Of a DNA stretch of 47,682 bases, positions 11,355 through 19,288 are shown piece after piece. The position numbers were made by a program, and so were the translations under genes. Location of the stretch: positions 1-47,682 of the forward strand of contig NZ_FQUL01000016.1 in the NCBI RefSeq assembly GCF_900128965.1, given 5' to 3'. Numbering within the stretch: the stretch's first letter is position 1; the number at the start of each line of letters is the position of its first letter. The notes under the pieces are model-generated. The model saw only the letters and a program-made list of their open reading frames with translations, searched no databases and was not told where the DNA came from. The stretch comes from Ferrithrix thermotolerans DSM 19514. GTDB taxonomy: Bacteria > Actinomycetota > Acidimicrobiia > Acidimicrobiales > Acidimicrobiaceae.

Positions 11355-11979
11355 ATTGAACGATGTAGTACTGCAGTTGAGCAACCTCGAGAGTTTTCAT
11401 GGAGGCTTTGCTCCTTTAAGTGCTACCTTTTCGAAGGGAGACTCCGTAAGGATTGTGGCACCCAAGATATCCATGGCGACATCTCTGCTAACGGTGCTGG
11501 CGGGCGTGGTACCGCCACTTAGGGGGAAAGCCGTGGTTCTTGGCGCTCGTTGTAACTCTGTTGAAGGCAGGAGTGTTATCTCGAGCTTTGGAGTGACTAG
11601 GGGGCCAGACTGGGGCCTGACTTTACTTGACTCACTCTTGCTGTATCAAGGTTTTGTGACTGACCCACTGGAAAGAAGAAGAAGAGCTTTAGATGTCATA
11701 GAAGAGTTGGATATAGGAACCCTAACCCACAGTCGTCTACACGAGCTTGACCCAAGGGACAGACTTCTCTTCGAGTTTGCATGTTTTAGGGTTCAACCAG
11801 CCCAGATCAGTGTGGTGTTTGGGCTTCATGATCCAAACGAGCCAAGCGCTAAACAAAGAATCTTTGATGTAATGGCCGATCTTCGTTCAAAGGGTCGAGT
11901 CCTTATCTGGCTTGAACCTCCTTCCTACCTTTTAGGTCTGATAGACGTAGATATACAGCTCCAGAGTAGCCCATTTTAA
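11311..11979 (+). CDS. ABC-ATPase-like protein lacking catalytic motifs
   Basis: This 222-residue protein follows the layout of an ABC transporter ATPase. Residues 33-65 (FAPLSATFSKGDSVRIV, then SLLTVLAG) match the strand-P-loop-helix region. Residues 66-80 match the strand after it (GKAVVLGAR), and ERRRRALDVIEELDIG matches the helical-domain region. Every catalytic motif is altered. The Walker A position reads APKISMATS with no GKS/T, the LSGGQ position reads ELDPRDR, the Walker B/Glu position reads VVFGLHDP, and the switch His is not evident. The frame is intact with a strong AGGAGGGAG site, so it is a gene rather than debris. It probably binds the preceding membrane protein. The ABC origin is inferred from pattern, not from a search. 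Confidence 0.65.
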   Translation: MASKERPKRVKRQGELNDVVLQLSNLESFHGGFAPLSATFSKGDSVRIVAPKISMATSLLTVLAGVVPPLRGKAVVLGARCNSVEGRSVISSFGVTRGPDWGLTLLDSLLLYQGFVTDPLERRRRALDVIEELDIGTLTHSRLHELDPRDRLLFEFACFRVQPAQISVVFGLHDPNEPSAKQRIFDVMADLRSKGRVLIWLEPPSYLLGLIDVDIQLQSSPF

Positions 11980-11990
11980 TGGATTGGAAG

Positions 11991-12027
11991 ATATCGGTGC
12001 CGATATATCGTAATAGGTTGCTAGAAT
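11991..12027 (+). promoter_or_regulatory. Putative padR promoter with palindromic operator
   Basis: ATATCGG-TG-CCGATAT (11991-12006) is a perfect inverted repeat, and the adjoining CGATATATCG (12001-12010) is a second perfect palindrome sharing its bases. A TAGAAT -10 box follows at 12022-12027, so the palindromes cover the -35 region. They lie just ahead of the PadR gene, which suggests autorepression. Confidence 0.5.
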
Positions 12028-12064
12028 AGCTGTGTAAAGCCTACGAGAGATAAGAGGTGATGGT

Positions 12065-12694
12065 ATGCGAAACTGTGGAGGACACGGAGAAGGCTGTGGC
12101 GGAAGACATGAACACCATGGTGAAGGAGGCGGACGCGGTCGTATGCGCCAGGGACCGATGGGAGGCTTTGGGCTAGGTGTGAGGGGTCCAGGATTTCAGA
12201 TGCGCCAGGGACCAATGGGAGGGTTCGGCATGCGGCCTGGACGAATGAGAGCTCAGAGAGGAGACGTAAAGGCTGCAATCCTGTCGTTGGTCAAGGAGGC
12301 TCCCCGACACGGCTACGAGATTATCTCTGAGATCGAGCAGCGATCTAACGGGGCTTGGAAACCAAGTCCCGGATCGATCTATCCAACCCTTCAAGCTCTA
12401 GAGGATCAAGGTCTTGTTGTGGGATCTGACTCTGAAGGGAAAAGGGTGTACTCAATTACCGAGGCAGGTGATGAGTACTTGAAGAACCTGCCGGGAGGAG
12501 GAGTTCGTTGGGAGCAGTTTCAAGACGGTCCCTTGGGTGGAGTTATGGATCTTAGGGAACAGATGTTCCAGCTCGGTGCCGCAGTGATGCAAGTAGCGGC
12601 TCAAAGCGATCGAGATCAGACCGAGGCGGTTGCGAAGCTGTTGACCGAGACAAAGAAGAAGATATATCGACTCCTTGCTGGAGACGAACTCTGA
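12065..12694 (+). CDS. PadR-family transcriptional regulator with Gly/Met/His-rich N-terminus
   Basis: Residues from about 60 onward form a PadR winged-helix domain: KAAILSLVKEAPRHGYEII, then GSIYPTLQALEDQGLV and KRVYSITEAGDEYL. A C-terminal helical dimerisation segment of roughly 60 residues follows. PadR proteins are usually repressors of transport or stress genes. The first 60 residues are unusual: they contain clustered Cys and His (NCGGHGEGCGG, RHEHHGEGGG), then two copies of MRQGPMGGFG 19 residues apart. This looks like a flexible, possibly metal-binding tail. The ATG at 12065 follows an AGAGGTG site. The palindrome upstream is a likely self-operator, and the divergent-ABC-like pair just upstream is the nearest candidate target. 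Confidence 0.88.
   Translation: MRNCGGHGEGCGGRHEHHGEGGGRGRMRQGPMGGFGLGVRGPGFQMRQGPMGGFGMRPGRMRAQRGDVKAAILSLVKEAPRHGYEIISEIEQRSNGAWKPSPGSIYPTLQALEDQGLVVGSDSEGKRVYSITEAGDEYLKNLPGGGVRWEQFQDGPLGGVMDLREQMFQLGAAVMQVAAQSDRDQTEAVAKLLTETKKKIYRLLAGDEL
12143..12229 (+). repeat. Tandem repeat in the padR N-terminal coding region
   Basis: A 57-base period is present: the 30 bases from 12143 recur from 12200 with few changes, including ATGCGCCAGGGACC in both copies. It encodes MRQGPMGGFG twice. The repeat stays in frame, consistent with internal duplication of a disordered tail. Confidence 0.85.
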
Positions 12695-12737
12695 TTTGAT
12701 GTTTTTGTCTTATCGGGCAGAGAAACACTAAAGAGCC

Positions 12738-12746
12738 TAGTATTAT
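12738..12746 (+). promoter_or_regulatory. -10 region of the leu leader promoter
   Basis: Overlapping TAGTAT (12738-12743) and TATTAT (12741-12746) are good -10 candidates 10-13 bases before the leader ATG at 12756. The start of transcription would fall at or next to that ATG, as in the ilv leader. No convincing -35 box is seen. Confidence 0.5.
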
Positions 12747-12755
12747 CCTTACCTA

Positions 12756-12794
12756 ATGGTAGCAGAGCAATTTGGACTACTACTTCTTCTCTAA
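12756..12794 (+). CDS. leu leader peptide
   Basis: The 12-codon frame encodes MVAEQFGLLLLL and a TAA stop. The five terminal leucines (CTA CTA CTT CTT CTC) are a textbook control-codon run for a leucine-sensing attenuator. It sits between a -10 box and a hairpin/terminator pair upstream of leuA, has no ribosome-binding site, and is probably translated from a leaderless mRNA. Confidence 0.9.
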   Translation: MVAEQFGLLLLL

Positions 12795-12816
12795 GGTAAT
12801 CGCTCCGGCGATTACC
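12795..12816 (+). promoter_or_regulatory. First hairpin of the leu attenuator
   Basis: GGTAATCGC pairs with GCGATTACC across a TCCG loop, which is a UNCG-type tetraloop closed by C-G. The stem starts on the base after the leader stop codon. The position relative to the leader stop and the terminator is the same as in the ilv leader. Confidence 0.8.
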
Positions 12817-12818
12817 TT

Positions 12819-12849
12819 ACCTCCTGTGTCGATCGGCCAGGAGGTTTTT
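12819..12849 (+). terminator. Attenuator terminator upstream of leuA
   Basis: ACCTCCTG pairs with CAGGAGGT across an 11-base loop and is followed by TTTTT. It lies inside the leader, 37 bases before the leuA ATG. A second TTACC at 12817-12821 overlaps the left arm and could pair with GGTAA of the preceding hairpin as an alternative fold. Confidence 0.85.
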
Positions 12850-12886
12850 CATTTATGGGGAGTTCTAAGGCAAGAAAGGTACAGTT

Positions 12887-14431
12887 ATGGCCGAGAGAGT
12901 AGTCATATTCGACACGACGCTGCGTGACGGCGAACAGTCTCCAGGGATCTCGCTTGATCCTATTGAGAAGCTTGAGATCGCCGAGCAGCTAGCGAAACTA
13001 AACGTCGACTACATCGAAGCTGGATTCCCCGTCGCATCCCAAGGGGACTTCGATGCGGTATCTGAGATCGCCAAGCAGATAGAAGGTCCGACGATTGCGG
13101 CGCTTTCAAGAACCCATCTTGCAGACGTGGATAGATGCTGGGAGGCGCTCAAGCACGCCGAGAAGGCGAGGATCCACGTCTTTATCTCGACTAGTCCTTC
13201 TCACCTTGAACATATGTTAAAGATGACTCCGGCGCAGATTATAAAGGAGACCAAGGCCGGGGTTTATCGCGCTAAGCAGTACACAGAAGACGTGGAGTTC
13301 TCTCCACAAGACGCCACCCGTACTCCATACGACTTTATGTTAGAGGTGCTAAACGCCGCAGTAGAGTCTGGAGCTACGACCTTGAATATCCCAGATACGG
13401 TCGGCTATGGAATTCCTTGGGACTTCGGAGCACTTATCGCAAACATTCGCAAAGAGATACCTGGAGACTACATTATCTCCACGCACTGCCACAATGACCT
13501 GGGGTTGGCAACGGCAAACTCGCTCGCTGGTGTCCAAAATGGAGCACGGCAGGTAGAGGTGTGTGTAAATGGACTAGGAGAACGGGCGGGAAACGCTGCT
13601 TTAGAGGAAGTGGTCATGGCGCTAGCGATAAGGTCAGATCTCTTTCCCGGTCTCACCACTCAGATCAGAACCGAAGAGCTTGCAAAGACCTCTCGACTTG
13701 TTAGTCGGCTAACCGGTTATCCCGTTCAGTACAACAAAGCGGTCGTGGGTCGAAATGCGTTTGCTCATGAGTCGGGCATTCATCAGCACGGAGTGCTCTC
13801 CGATAGAAGCACCTATGAGATAATCGATGCGAAGAGCGTAGGACAGACTGGGTCTCAGATCGTACTGGGCAAGCATTCCGGACGCCACGCCTTCACCGAT
13901 ACTTTGGCGAAGATGGGAATAACACTACACGGCGATGCAGTGAACGCTAGCTTCAAGAGGTTCAAGGAACTAGCGGACAAGAAGTTTGAGATAACCGAGG
14001 CCGACATCGAGGCGATTGTAGCGCAAGAGATGGGGGTTGCTACTCATGAGACCTACAAGCTTCTGGATCTGACGGTAAGCGGAGGGCTTGGGGTTATGCC
14101 CACAGCTAAGGTCGTAATCGACAAAGACGGCGATACTTTGGTCGGTGCCGCCGAAGGAAATGGAATGATCGATGCAGCGGGCAAGGCGATTTCCAAGGCG
14201 ATAGGTGTTGAAGCTGAACTAGTGGGATTTCAGGTCTCCTCCGTTACCGGCGGCGTGGACGCTATCGGAGATGTAGTGGTACAACTCGAGTCCAAGGGTC
14301 GCAAAGTCTCGGGAAGGGGTATCTCCACCGATGTGGTCGAGGCTTCAGCACGAGCCTATCTCGATGCCATAAACAGGCTGATGCGCATATCGGATCGACT
14401 TTCTGAGGTGGGAATCGCCGAGACGCCTTAG
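12887..14431 (+). CDS. leuA: 2-isopropylmalate synthase
   Basis: LeuA condenses acetyl-CoA with 2-oxoisovalerate, the committed step of leucine synthesis. The 514-residue protein is of the LeuA type 1 form. Its TIM-barrel domain begins with [13 protein letters not shown] and contains the metal ligands in [12 protein letters not shown] linker with HESGIHQHG follows, and the C-terminal allosteric LeuA domain covers about residues 390-514 and binds leucine. The ATG at 12887 follows AAGAAAGG. Expression is probably set by the leucine-rich leader-peptide attenuator just upstream, so leucine acts both on transcription and, by family knowledge, on enzyme activity. No leuBCD genes are in the window. 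Confidence 0.97.
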   Translation: MAERVVIFDTTLRDGEQSPGISLDPIEKLEIAEQLAKLNVDYIEAGFPVASQGDFDAVSEIAKQIEGPTIAALSRTHLADVDRCWEALKHAEKARIHVFISTSPSHLEHMLKMTPAQIIKETKAGVYRAKQYTEDVEFSPQDATRTPYDFMLEVLNAAVESGATTLNIPDTVGYGIPWDFGALIANIRKEIPGDYIISTHCHNDLGLATANSLAGVQNGARQVEVCVNGLGERAGNAALEEVVMALAIRSDLFPGLTTQIRTEELAKTSRLVSRLTGYPVQYNKAVVGRNAFAHESGIHQHGVLSDRSTYEIIDAKSVGQTGSQIVLGKHSGRHAFTDTLAKMGITLHGDAVNASFKRFKELADKKFEITEADIEAIVAQEMGVATHETYKLLDLTVSGGLGVMPTAKVVIDKDGDTLVGAAEGNGMIDAAGKAISKAIGVEAELVGFQVSSVTGGVDAIGDVVVQLESKGRKVSGRGISTDVVEASARAYLDAINRLMRISDRLSEVGIAETP

Positions 14432-14934
14432 GGTCGTGTGATCGAGTTTTTACAAAGTGACCTAACGAAATCCACATATCTTCTTAGCCAAATTGGTGCC
14501 TCTGTTCGCCCCCATTCTCTCAGGCGAATATTTGGTGGTCGTAGGGGTTGTCTCAACAAGGCGATCAAAGGCCACAAAGGTTATATAAACCAGTTGGAGG
14601 CGAGGCAACTAAGATAAATGGGTAACCTACCGGTCGGTGATAATCGGATCTGTGACGATTAGAGATTAGCTTTTCCACTAAAGGGGCTACCGCAGTATCG
14701 CCAACTAGGGTAGTCGAGGAGTTTCGGGTGTGCTTCTGCGGGTGAGTCCAAGTAAACAGCCTAAGTTAACCTACCCTGTTCCGACTATCGGGTGTCAAAG
14801 GTGTCGCCGTTTCGTCTCAATCTACGTTGGTATGACAACTTCGGGTAAGTATCAAGAGTCGATTCCAAAGGGCTCTTTCTAAGACTTATAAGTCTTTGTC
14901 TTTACTCACCAGAAGAGATAGCTCAATGTGTACC
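14432..14934. other. Intergenic region between convergent leuA and serA
   Basis: No supported gene lies in this 503-base gap. On the plus strand TGTTCGCC (14503-14510) pairs with GGCGAATA (14523-14530, one G-U), and CCAAA/TTTGG lies outside it, giving a nested stem that could end leuA or belong to a small RNA. AAGACTTATAAGTCTT near 14880 is a palindrome that could terminate serA on the minus strand. Neither has a good U-tract. Confidence 0.4.
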
Positions 14935-16509
14935 TCATGAGTCTTCGCAGCTTACGGACCTAGCGTATATTATTCCATCTGACGCGCTGAGCTGCTCCGT
15001 TACCTCCTGCGGGATCTCTCTGTCCGTAGCGAGAATCATAAGCGCTGTTCCTCCTGTATTGGTGGGACTGACACCCATGGAAGAGATCGAGATCTGAGCC
15101 TCTCCCAAGACGGTCCCCACCAACCCGATCTTTCCAGGACGGTCGTCGTTTTTAACTACCAACATGTGCTTTGCGGGAGGCACCTCCACTGCGTGACCGT
15201 CCACCTCAACTATCTTAGGTGTGTTGGAGGGACCTATTATGGTGCCAGATACTGAGTGTTCAGGAGAACGAACAGATATCAGGGAGACGTAGTCTTTCTG
15301 GGTTGAAGAGGTTGTTTCGGAGATCTCCAGACCACGCTCAGCCGCTAGCTGCGGAGCGTTTACGTAGGAGACCGGCTCGTTCGTGCCAGCAGCAAATAGC
15401 CCCTTTATTGCAGAGAGGGTCAATATCCTGGTGTCCTCGTTGGCGATATTTCCTTGGTACTCAATCTGCAGGTTTGAGGGAAGCTTGTCGGATAACGATC
15501 CTATGAACCTCCCGAGTGCCTCCGCAATCGGAAGGAAGGGCTTGATGGCGTGGGATGCTTCGGATGCGTTGATATTTACTGCGAATGGGACGAACTCGTT
15601 GGAAAACGCCAGTATCAGCTGCTCAGCTATTGTGATACCTGCTTTGTCCTGGGCCTCTGTAGTAGATGCCCCAAGATGCGGGGTGACCACTACGTTTGGG
15701 TGTCCTAGTAGAGGTGAGCCGAAGGGTGGTTCCTCGGCAAAGACATCTAAGGCCGCACCGCCTACCTTGCCGCTTGATAGTGCATCAAAGAGGGCGGTTT
15801 CATCTATTATTCCCCCGCGTGATGCATTTACTATTCTTACTCCGTCTTTGGCTTTAGCGAGAAGATCCTTATTGATGAGCCCCATGGTCTCCTTGGACTT
15901 TGGAAGATGAATAGAGATAAAGTCGGAGTCTTTGACCAGATCTTCCAAAGACTTCAGCTCCACACCCATTTTCTCGGCACGTTCTTGAGAGATATATGGA
16001 TCGTAAGCTATGAGGTTCATACCAAAGGCGAGACACCGCTGCGCCACTAGTGCCCCGATGCGCCCAAGACCGACGATACCCATGGTCTTTCCGTAGAGTT
16101 CTACTCCTTCGAACTTCGAGCGTTCCCATTTGCCACCAACTAAAGAGTTGTGGGCTTGGGGAATGTATCTAGCCTGTGCCAAGAGCAGAGCGATAGCGTG
16201 TTCTGCGGCGGACAAAATATTGGACTGCGGTGCGTTGATGACCATTACCCCGCGCTGGGTTGCATACTTTACGTCCACGTTGTCAAGTCCGATACCAGCC
16301 CTGCCTACAGCTTTCAGCCTCGGAGCGTTCTCCAAAACCTCCTTCGTAATCTTTGTTGCTGAGCGTATTACCACGCCTTCGACGTCAGAGATAAGTTCCA
16401 GCAGCCGTTCGGGGGAGGGGTTGATTTCGACCACAACTTCGTGTCCGTTGCTCTTTAGAAGTTCTACTCCCCTTGTGGCTATCTCTTCTGCGATCAAAAT
16501 CTTGACCAT
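14935..16509 (-). CDS. serA: D-3-phosphoglycerate dehydrogenase
   Basis: SerA oxidises 3-phosphoglycerate with NAD+, the first step of serine synthesis. At 524 residues it is the long form with extra C-terminal domains. NAD-binding GLGRIG lies at 147-152. The catalytic residues are Arg231 (NASRGGIID), Glu260 (FAEEPP) and His278 (TPHLGAST). After the catalytic core come an allosteric-substrate-binding domain and a C-terminal ACT domain (MLVVKNDDRPGKIGLVG) that usually binds serine. The ATG at 16509 has GGAAGG upstream, and a good promoter lies at 16560-16588. It is transcribed towards leuA. Confidence 0.97.
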   Translation of the reverse strand: MVKILIAEEIATRGVELLKSNGHEVVVEINPSPERLLELISDVEGVVIRSATKITKEVLENAPRLKAVGRAGIGLDNVDVKYATQRGVMVINAPQSNILSAAEHAIALLLAQARYIPQAHNSLVGGKWERSKFEGVELYGKTMGIVGLGRIGALVAQRCLAFGMNLIAYDPYISQERAEKMGVELKSLEDLVKDSDFISIHLPKSKETMGLINKDLLAKAKDGVRIVNASRGGIIDETALFDALSSGKVGGAALDVFAEEPPFGSPLLGHPNVVVTPHLGASTTEAQDKAGITIAEQLILAFSNEFVPFAVNINASEASHAIKPFLPIAEALGRFIGSLSDKLPSNLQIEYQGNIANEDTRILTLSAIKGLFAAGTNEPVSYVNAPQLAAERGLEISETTSSTQKDYVSLISVRSPEHSVSGTIIGPSNTPKIVEVDGHAVEVPPAKHMLVVKNDDRPGKIGLVGTVLGEAQISISSMGVSPTNTGGTALMILATDREIPQEVTEQLSASDGIIYARSVSCEDS

Positions 16510-16559
16510 CTGAAACCTTCCTTCAAGTCCAAAGCGTAAAGACGGGCTGAAAACCCTAA

Positions 16560-16588
16560 CTATTACCTTACCGGTCGTACTTAGTCAA
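16560..16588 (-). promoter_or_regulatory. serA promoter
   Basis: On the minus strand, TTGACT (16588-16583) and TAATAG (16565-16560) are separated by exactly 17 bases, a near-consensus housekeeping promoter. It gives a 5' leader of about 44 bases before the serA ATG. The spacer contains ACCGGT. Confidence 0.75.
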
Positions 16589-16662
16589 GCTGATATGTGA
16601 AGGAAGCATACGGTGTCGCAGATGTCTCATCATTTGCTGATGATTCTCTATGGTTCGATGGA

Positions 16663-17880
16663 TTAGTTCCTTGGGGTCTCGGCCCAGGACCTGTCCTTGT
16701 CCACCCTGGGTTCTCCTGGAAGTCCTAGAACCCTCTCTCCTAAGATGTTGCGCATGATCTCTGAGGTCCCACCTTCTATTGAGTTTGCTCTCGAGCGCAA
16801 GAAGGCCTTAGGAAGGTCATACGAGCTACGCACGCTCTCCCTTTGCACCTCGGCAAAGTCTGGTCTGTGCATTTCGTAGCTCGAGTAAAGAAGTCCATCT
16901 TGACCGAGAAGATCCATGGCAAACGAGTAAATCTTCTTGTTGAGTTCTGCGTATAGTAATTTGGCGACCGAACCTTCTGGCCCGGGATTACCCGCTCTTC
17001 TTGTCTGTCCCGCCCGAATGTTCAAAAGACGCCCCGCCTCTGCTGCACACCAGAGCTTCATGAACTCCGCTTTATGCTCGGCGGTTACATTTTGGGAGTT
17101 CTTGATGATCTTTAGAGCCTCTCCTATAGACCCGGAGTTCCTGGGGGCTATGTTGCCTCCGATCGATAACCTCTCGTTCATCAGCGTTGTAATGGCTACA
17201 GACCATCCATTACCCACCTCCCCGAGACGGTGTGCGTCGGGAACCTTTACGTCGTTGAAGAAGACCTCATTAAACTCTGCATCACCGGTGATCTGTCGAA
17301 GTGGTCGCACCTCTACTCCAGGAGCGTGCATATCCACTATGAAGTAGGTAAGCCCCTTGTGTTTCGGAAGATCTGGGTTTGTTCTTGCAAGGAGCATCCC
17401 CCATCTCGATATGTGTGCCAGAGTGGTCCAGACTTTTTGTCCATTGATCACCCAGACGTCGCCGTCTCTTTCTGCCCTGGTTGCCAGGCTTGCCACGTCT
17501 GACCCCGCCCCTGGTTCGGAAAACAGCTGACACCACACCTCTTCGGTGGTAAAGCAGGGTCTAAGAAGACGCTCTGCTAGCTCCCTTGATCCGTGTGTGA
17601 GTACTGTAGGTGCAGCCATTCCTACTCCAATTGGATTGCGGAAGAAGTTGTTGGGCGCACCCGCTCTGCGAAGTTCACTTTGGATCAGCTCCTGATAGGA
17701 AGGAGAGGCGCCTAGACCACCGAGTCCCACCGGGAAGTGTACATAAGCCAGACCAAGATCGAACTGTGCGCCCCAAAACTTGACGGGCTCGGTGGAAGAC
17801 GGTGGGAACGTCTCCAATAGTTCACCCAATCTGGACCTTACCTCGTCCTCCATAGATGTGTCTAGCTCCTGTGTCTCCAC
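16663..17880 (-). CDS. Acyl-CoA dehydrogenase
   Basis: An FAD flavoenzyme that introduces the alpha-beta double bond into an acyl-CoA. The 405-residue protein has the all-alpha N-terminal domain, then the FAD/substrate segment CQLFSEPGAGSDVASLATRA, the beta-domain NGQKVWTT, and the C-terminal RANSIEGGTSEIMRNILGERVLGLP. This form resembles the longer FadE-type enzymes of actinobacteria that act on branched, steroid-side-chain or long substrates. The specificity cannot be assigned. The ATG at 17880 has GGGAGG about 10 bases upstream; a second in-frame ATG lies nine codons on. It is divergent from the esterase gene. Confidence 0.92.
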   Translation of the reverse strand: METQELDTSMEDEVRSRLGELLETFPPSSTEPVKFWGAQFDLGLAYVHFPVGLGGLGASPSYQELIQSELRRAGAPNNFFRNPIGVGMAAPTVLTHGSRELAERLLRPCFTTEEVWCQLFSEPGAGSDVASLATRAERDGDVWVINGQKVWTTLAHISRWGMLLARTNPDLPKHKGLTYFIVDMHAPGVEVRPLRQITGDAEFNEVFFNDVKVPDAHRLGEVGNGWSVAITTLMNERLSIGGNIAPRNSGSIGEALKIIKNSQNVTAEHKAEFMKLWCAAEAGRLLNIRAGQTRRAGNPGPEGSVAKLLYAELNKKIYSFAMDLLGQDGLLYSSYEMHRPDFAEVQRESVRSSYDLPKAFLRSRANSIEGGTSEIMRNILGERVLGLPGEPRVDKDRSWAETPRN

Positions 17881-18074
17881 GCCCGTCCTCCCTTGAACTT
17901 CAACACCTCCACACTATCAAATCCGTCAGCTTTAGTGACGTCATGTACCTAGTTAGCGTATCTCGATCAGATAAGTGCGAAGATCTACTCTTTATAGTCG
18001 TCTGGGTGGGCGTGGTAGAATTAACGGGGGTCGGGCATAGTTTCGAGTCTGCAGGCGATGTTGGGGTGAGGTGG

Positions 18075-19097
18075 ATGGGCTATCCGTGGAGCGCAGAGTT
18101 TTCAGGCAGATGGGAGTCGCAAGAGATAGAAAGCGAAAGCTTGAAGGGCAACCCTCTTGGTGATCCTTACGTGCGGCCCACATACATCTACGTGCCACCC
18201 TCTTACGATAAGAGCGACCGTCGCTATCCGGTTGTGTATGTGTTGCAGGGTATGACGGGTCAGGTAGACATGTGGTGGAACCGTTCTGCCTTTAGAAAGA
18301 CCACTCCTGAGGCGATTGATGCAGTAGTTGCAGATCCAGAGGTTCAAGACGCCATAGTGGTTCTAGTGGACGCCTGGACCAGTTATGGTGGGAGCCAGTA
18401 TCTGAACTCAAAGGGCACTGGAGACTACTTAGACTACGTGACCAAAGATGTCGTTGAGTTTGTCGACAGCAACTATCGCACCTACCCCAAGGCGTCCATG
18501 CGTGCGGTGATGGGAAAGTCTTCCGGAGGTTACGGAGCGATGGTGATTCCAATGCTCCGGCCAAATGTATTTGGTGCGCTAGCAACACACGCTGGAGACG
18601 CTGCGTTTGAGTGGAGTTACGCAACGGATATAGCTCAAAGTGCTAGATATTTACGAGACGTTTTCGATGGAGACTACGAGAGATTTTGGACTGACTTTAG
18701 GTCGCGACCAGCGTTTTCGAAGAGCTATGATGCTTCCCTTTCAAACGTCTACGCAATGGCCGCCTGTTACTCCACAGACCAAGACGGAACAGTTCGTCTT
18801 CCATTTGATCCAAGTTCGGGGCTTATAGACGATGAAGTCTGGTCGAGGTGGCTTTCTCTTGATCCGGTTCGAATGGTGAAAGACCATGCTGAAGAGCTGT
18901 CTCTGCTTCGAGGAGTATGGATCGATGCTGGTAGATCAGATGAGTACTTCTTGGACGTCGGTGCTAGGTGCTACGCATCTCGTATGGAGAGTATTGGAGT
19001 TTCCTTCCACTTTGAGCTGTTTGAAGGTCGACACGGCTCCATCGACTACCGCTATCCCATGGCACTTAGGTATCTGATCGGATGCCTGACCGACTAA
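18075..19097 (+). CDS. Esterase-family alpha/beta hydrolase
   Basis: The protein belongs to the putative esterase group (esterase D/antigen 85-like fold). From the ATG at 18075 it has 340 residues, with the nucleophile motif GKSSGG (Ser149), a likely acid in GRSDEYF (Asp289) and a histidine in EGRHGSIDYR (His320). It has no signal peptide from this start, so it is probably cytoplasmic. The frame is open back to 17856, which would overlap the divergent dehydrogenase. GTG at 18066 or 18012 are alternatives, and I prefer 18075 because GGGGTG lies six bases upstream and conserved-looking sequence begins there. The substrate is unknown. Confidence 0.78.
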   Translation: MGYPWSAEFSGRWESQEIESESLKGNPLGDPYVRPTYIYVPPSYDKSDRRYPVVYVLQGMTGQVDMWWNRSAFRKTTPEAIDAVVADPEVQDAIVVLVDAWTSYGGSQYLNSKGTGDYLDYVTKDVVEFVDSNYRTYPKASMRAVMGKSSGGYGAMVIPMLRPNVFGALATHAGDAAFEWSYATDIAQSARYLRDVFDGDYERFWTDFRSRPAFSKSYDASLSNVYAMAACYSTDQDGTVRLPFDPSSGLIDDEVWSRWLSLDPVRMVKDHAEELSLLRGVWIDAGRSDEYFLDVGARCYASRMESIGVSFHFELFEGRHGSIDYRYPMALRYLIGCLTD

Positions 19098-19168
19098 CTG
19101 GTGCCTCTCTGGTCGCAGATATGCCACGATGTTCTATCTATGTCTTTAGATTTGGCGCTGCAAGTTTT

Positions 19169-19196
19169 TTTGAGATAATTTTATCTCAGATATTAG
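19169..19196 (+). promoter_or_regulatory. Putative promoter and operator of the acyl-CoA dehydrogenase gene
   Basis: TGAGATAA-TT-TTATCTCA (19171-19188) is a perfect palindrome about 100 bases before the ATG at 19289. It overlaps a possible TTGAGA -35 box (19169-19174) and ends just before TATTAG (19191-19196). The Ts precede rather than follow it, which argues against a plus-strand terminator. It fits a TetR- or GntR-type operator, but I cannot name the regulator. Confidence 0.5.
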
Positions 19197-19288
19197 GATT
19201 ACCTAGTGAATGTTGTTGCAGTTACTTGGTAGGTTCTGCCACGGCAGCCAATTTCTGAAGCGTCGTATAGGGATGAAAGAAGATCGAT

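Noticed and set aside
14432-14934. 6C-type or other known RNA in the leuA-serA gap
   Set aside because: One nested stem with a short C-run is not enough; the paired C-rich loops of 6C RNA are not present.
17856-18074. N-terminal extension of the esterase gene into the divergent dehydrogenase
   Set aside because: The extension overlaps the opposite gene and has no conserved pattern; a later start fits better, although the exact codon is uncertain.
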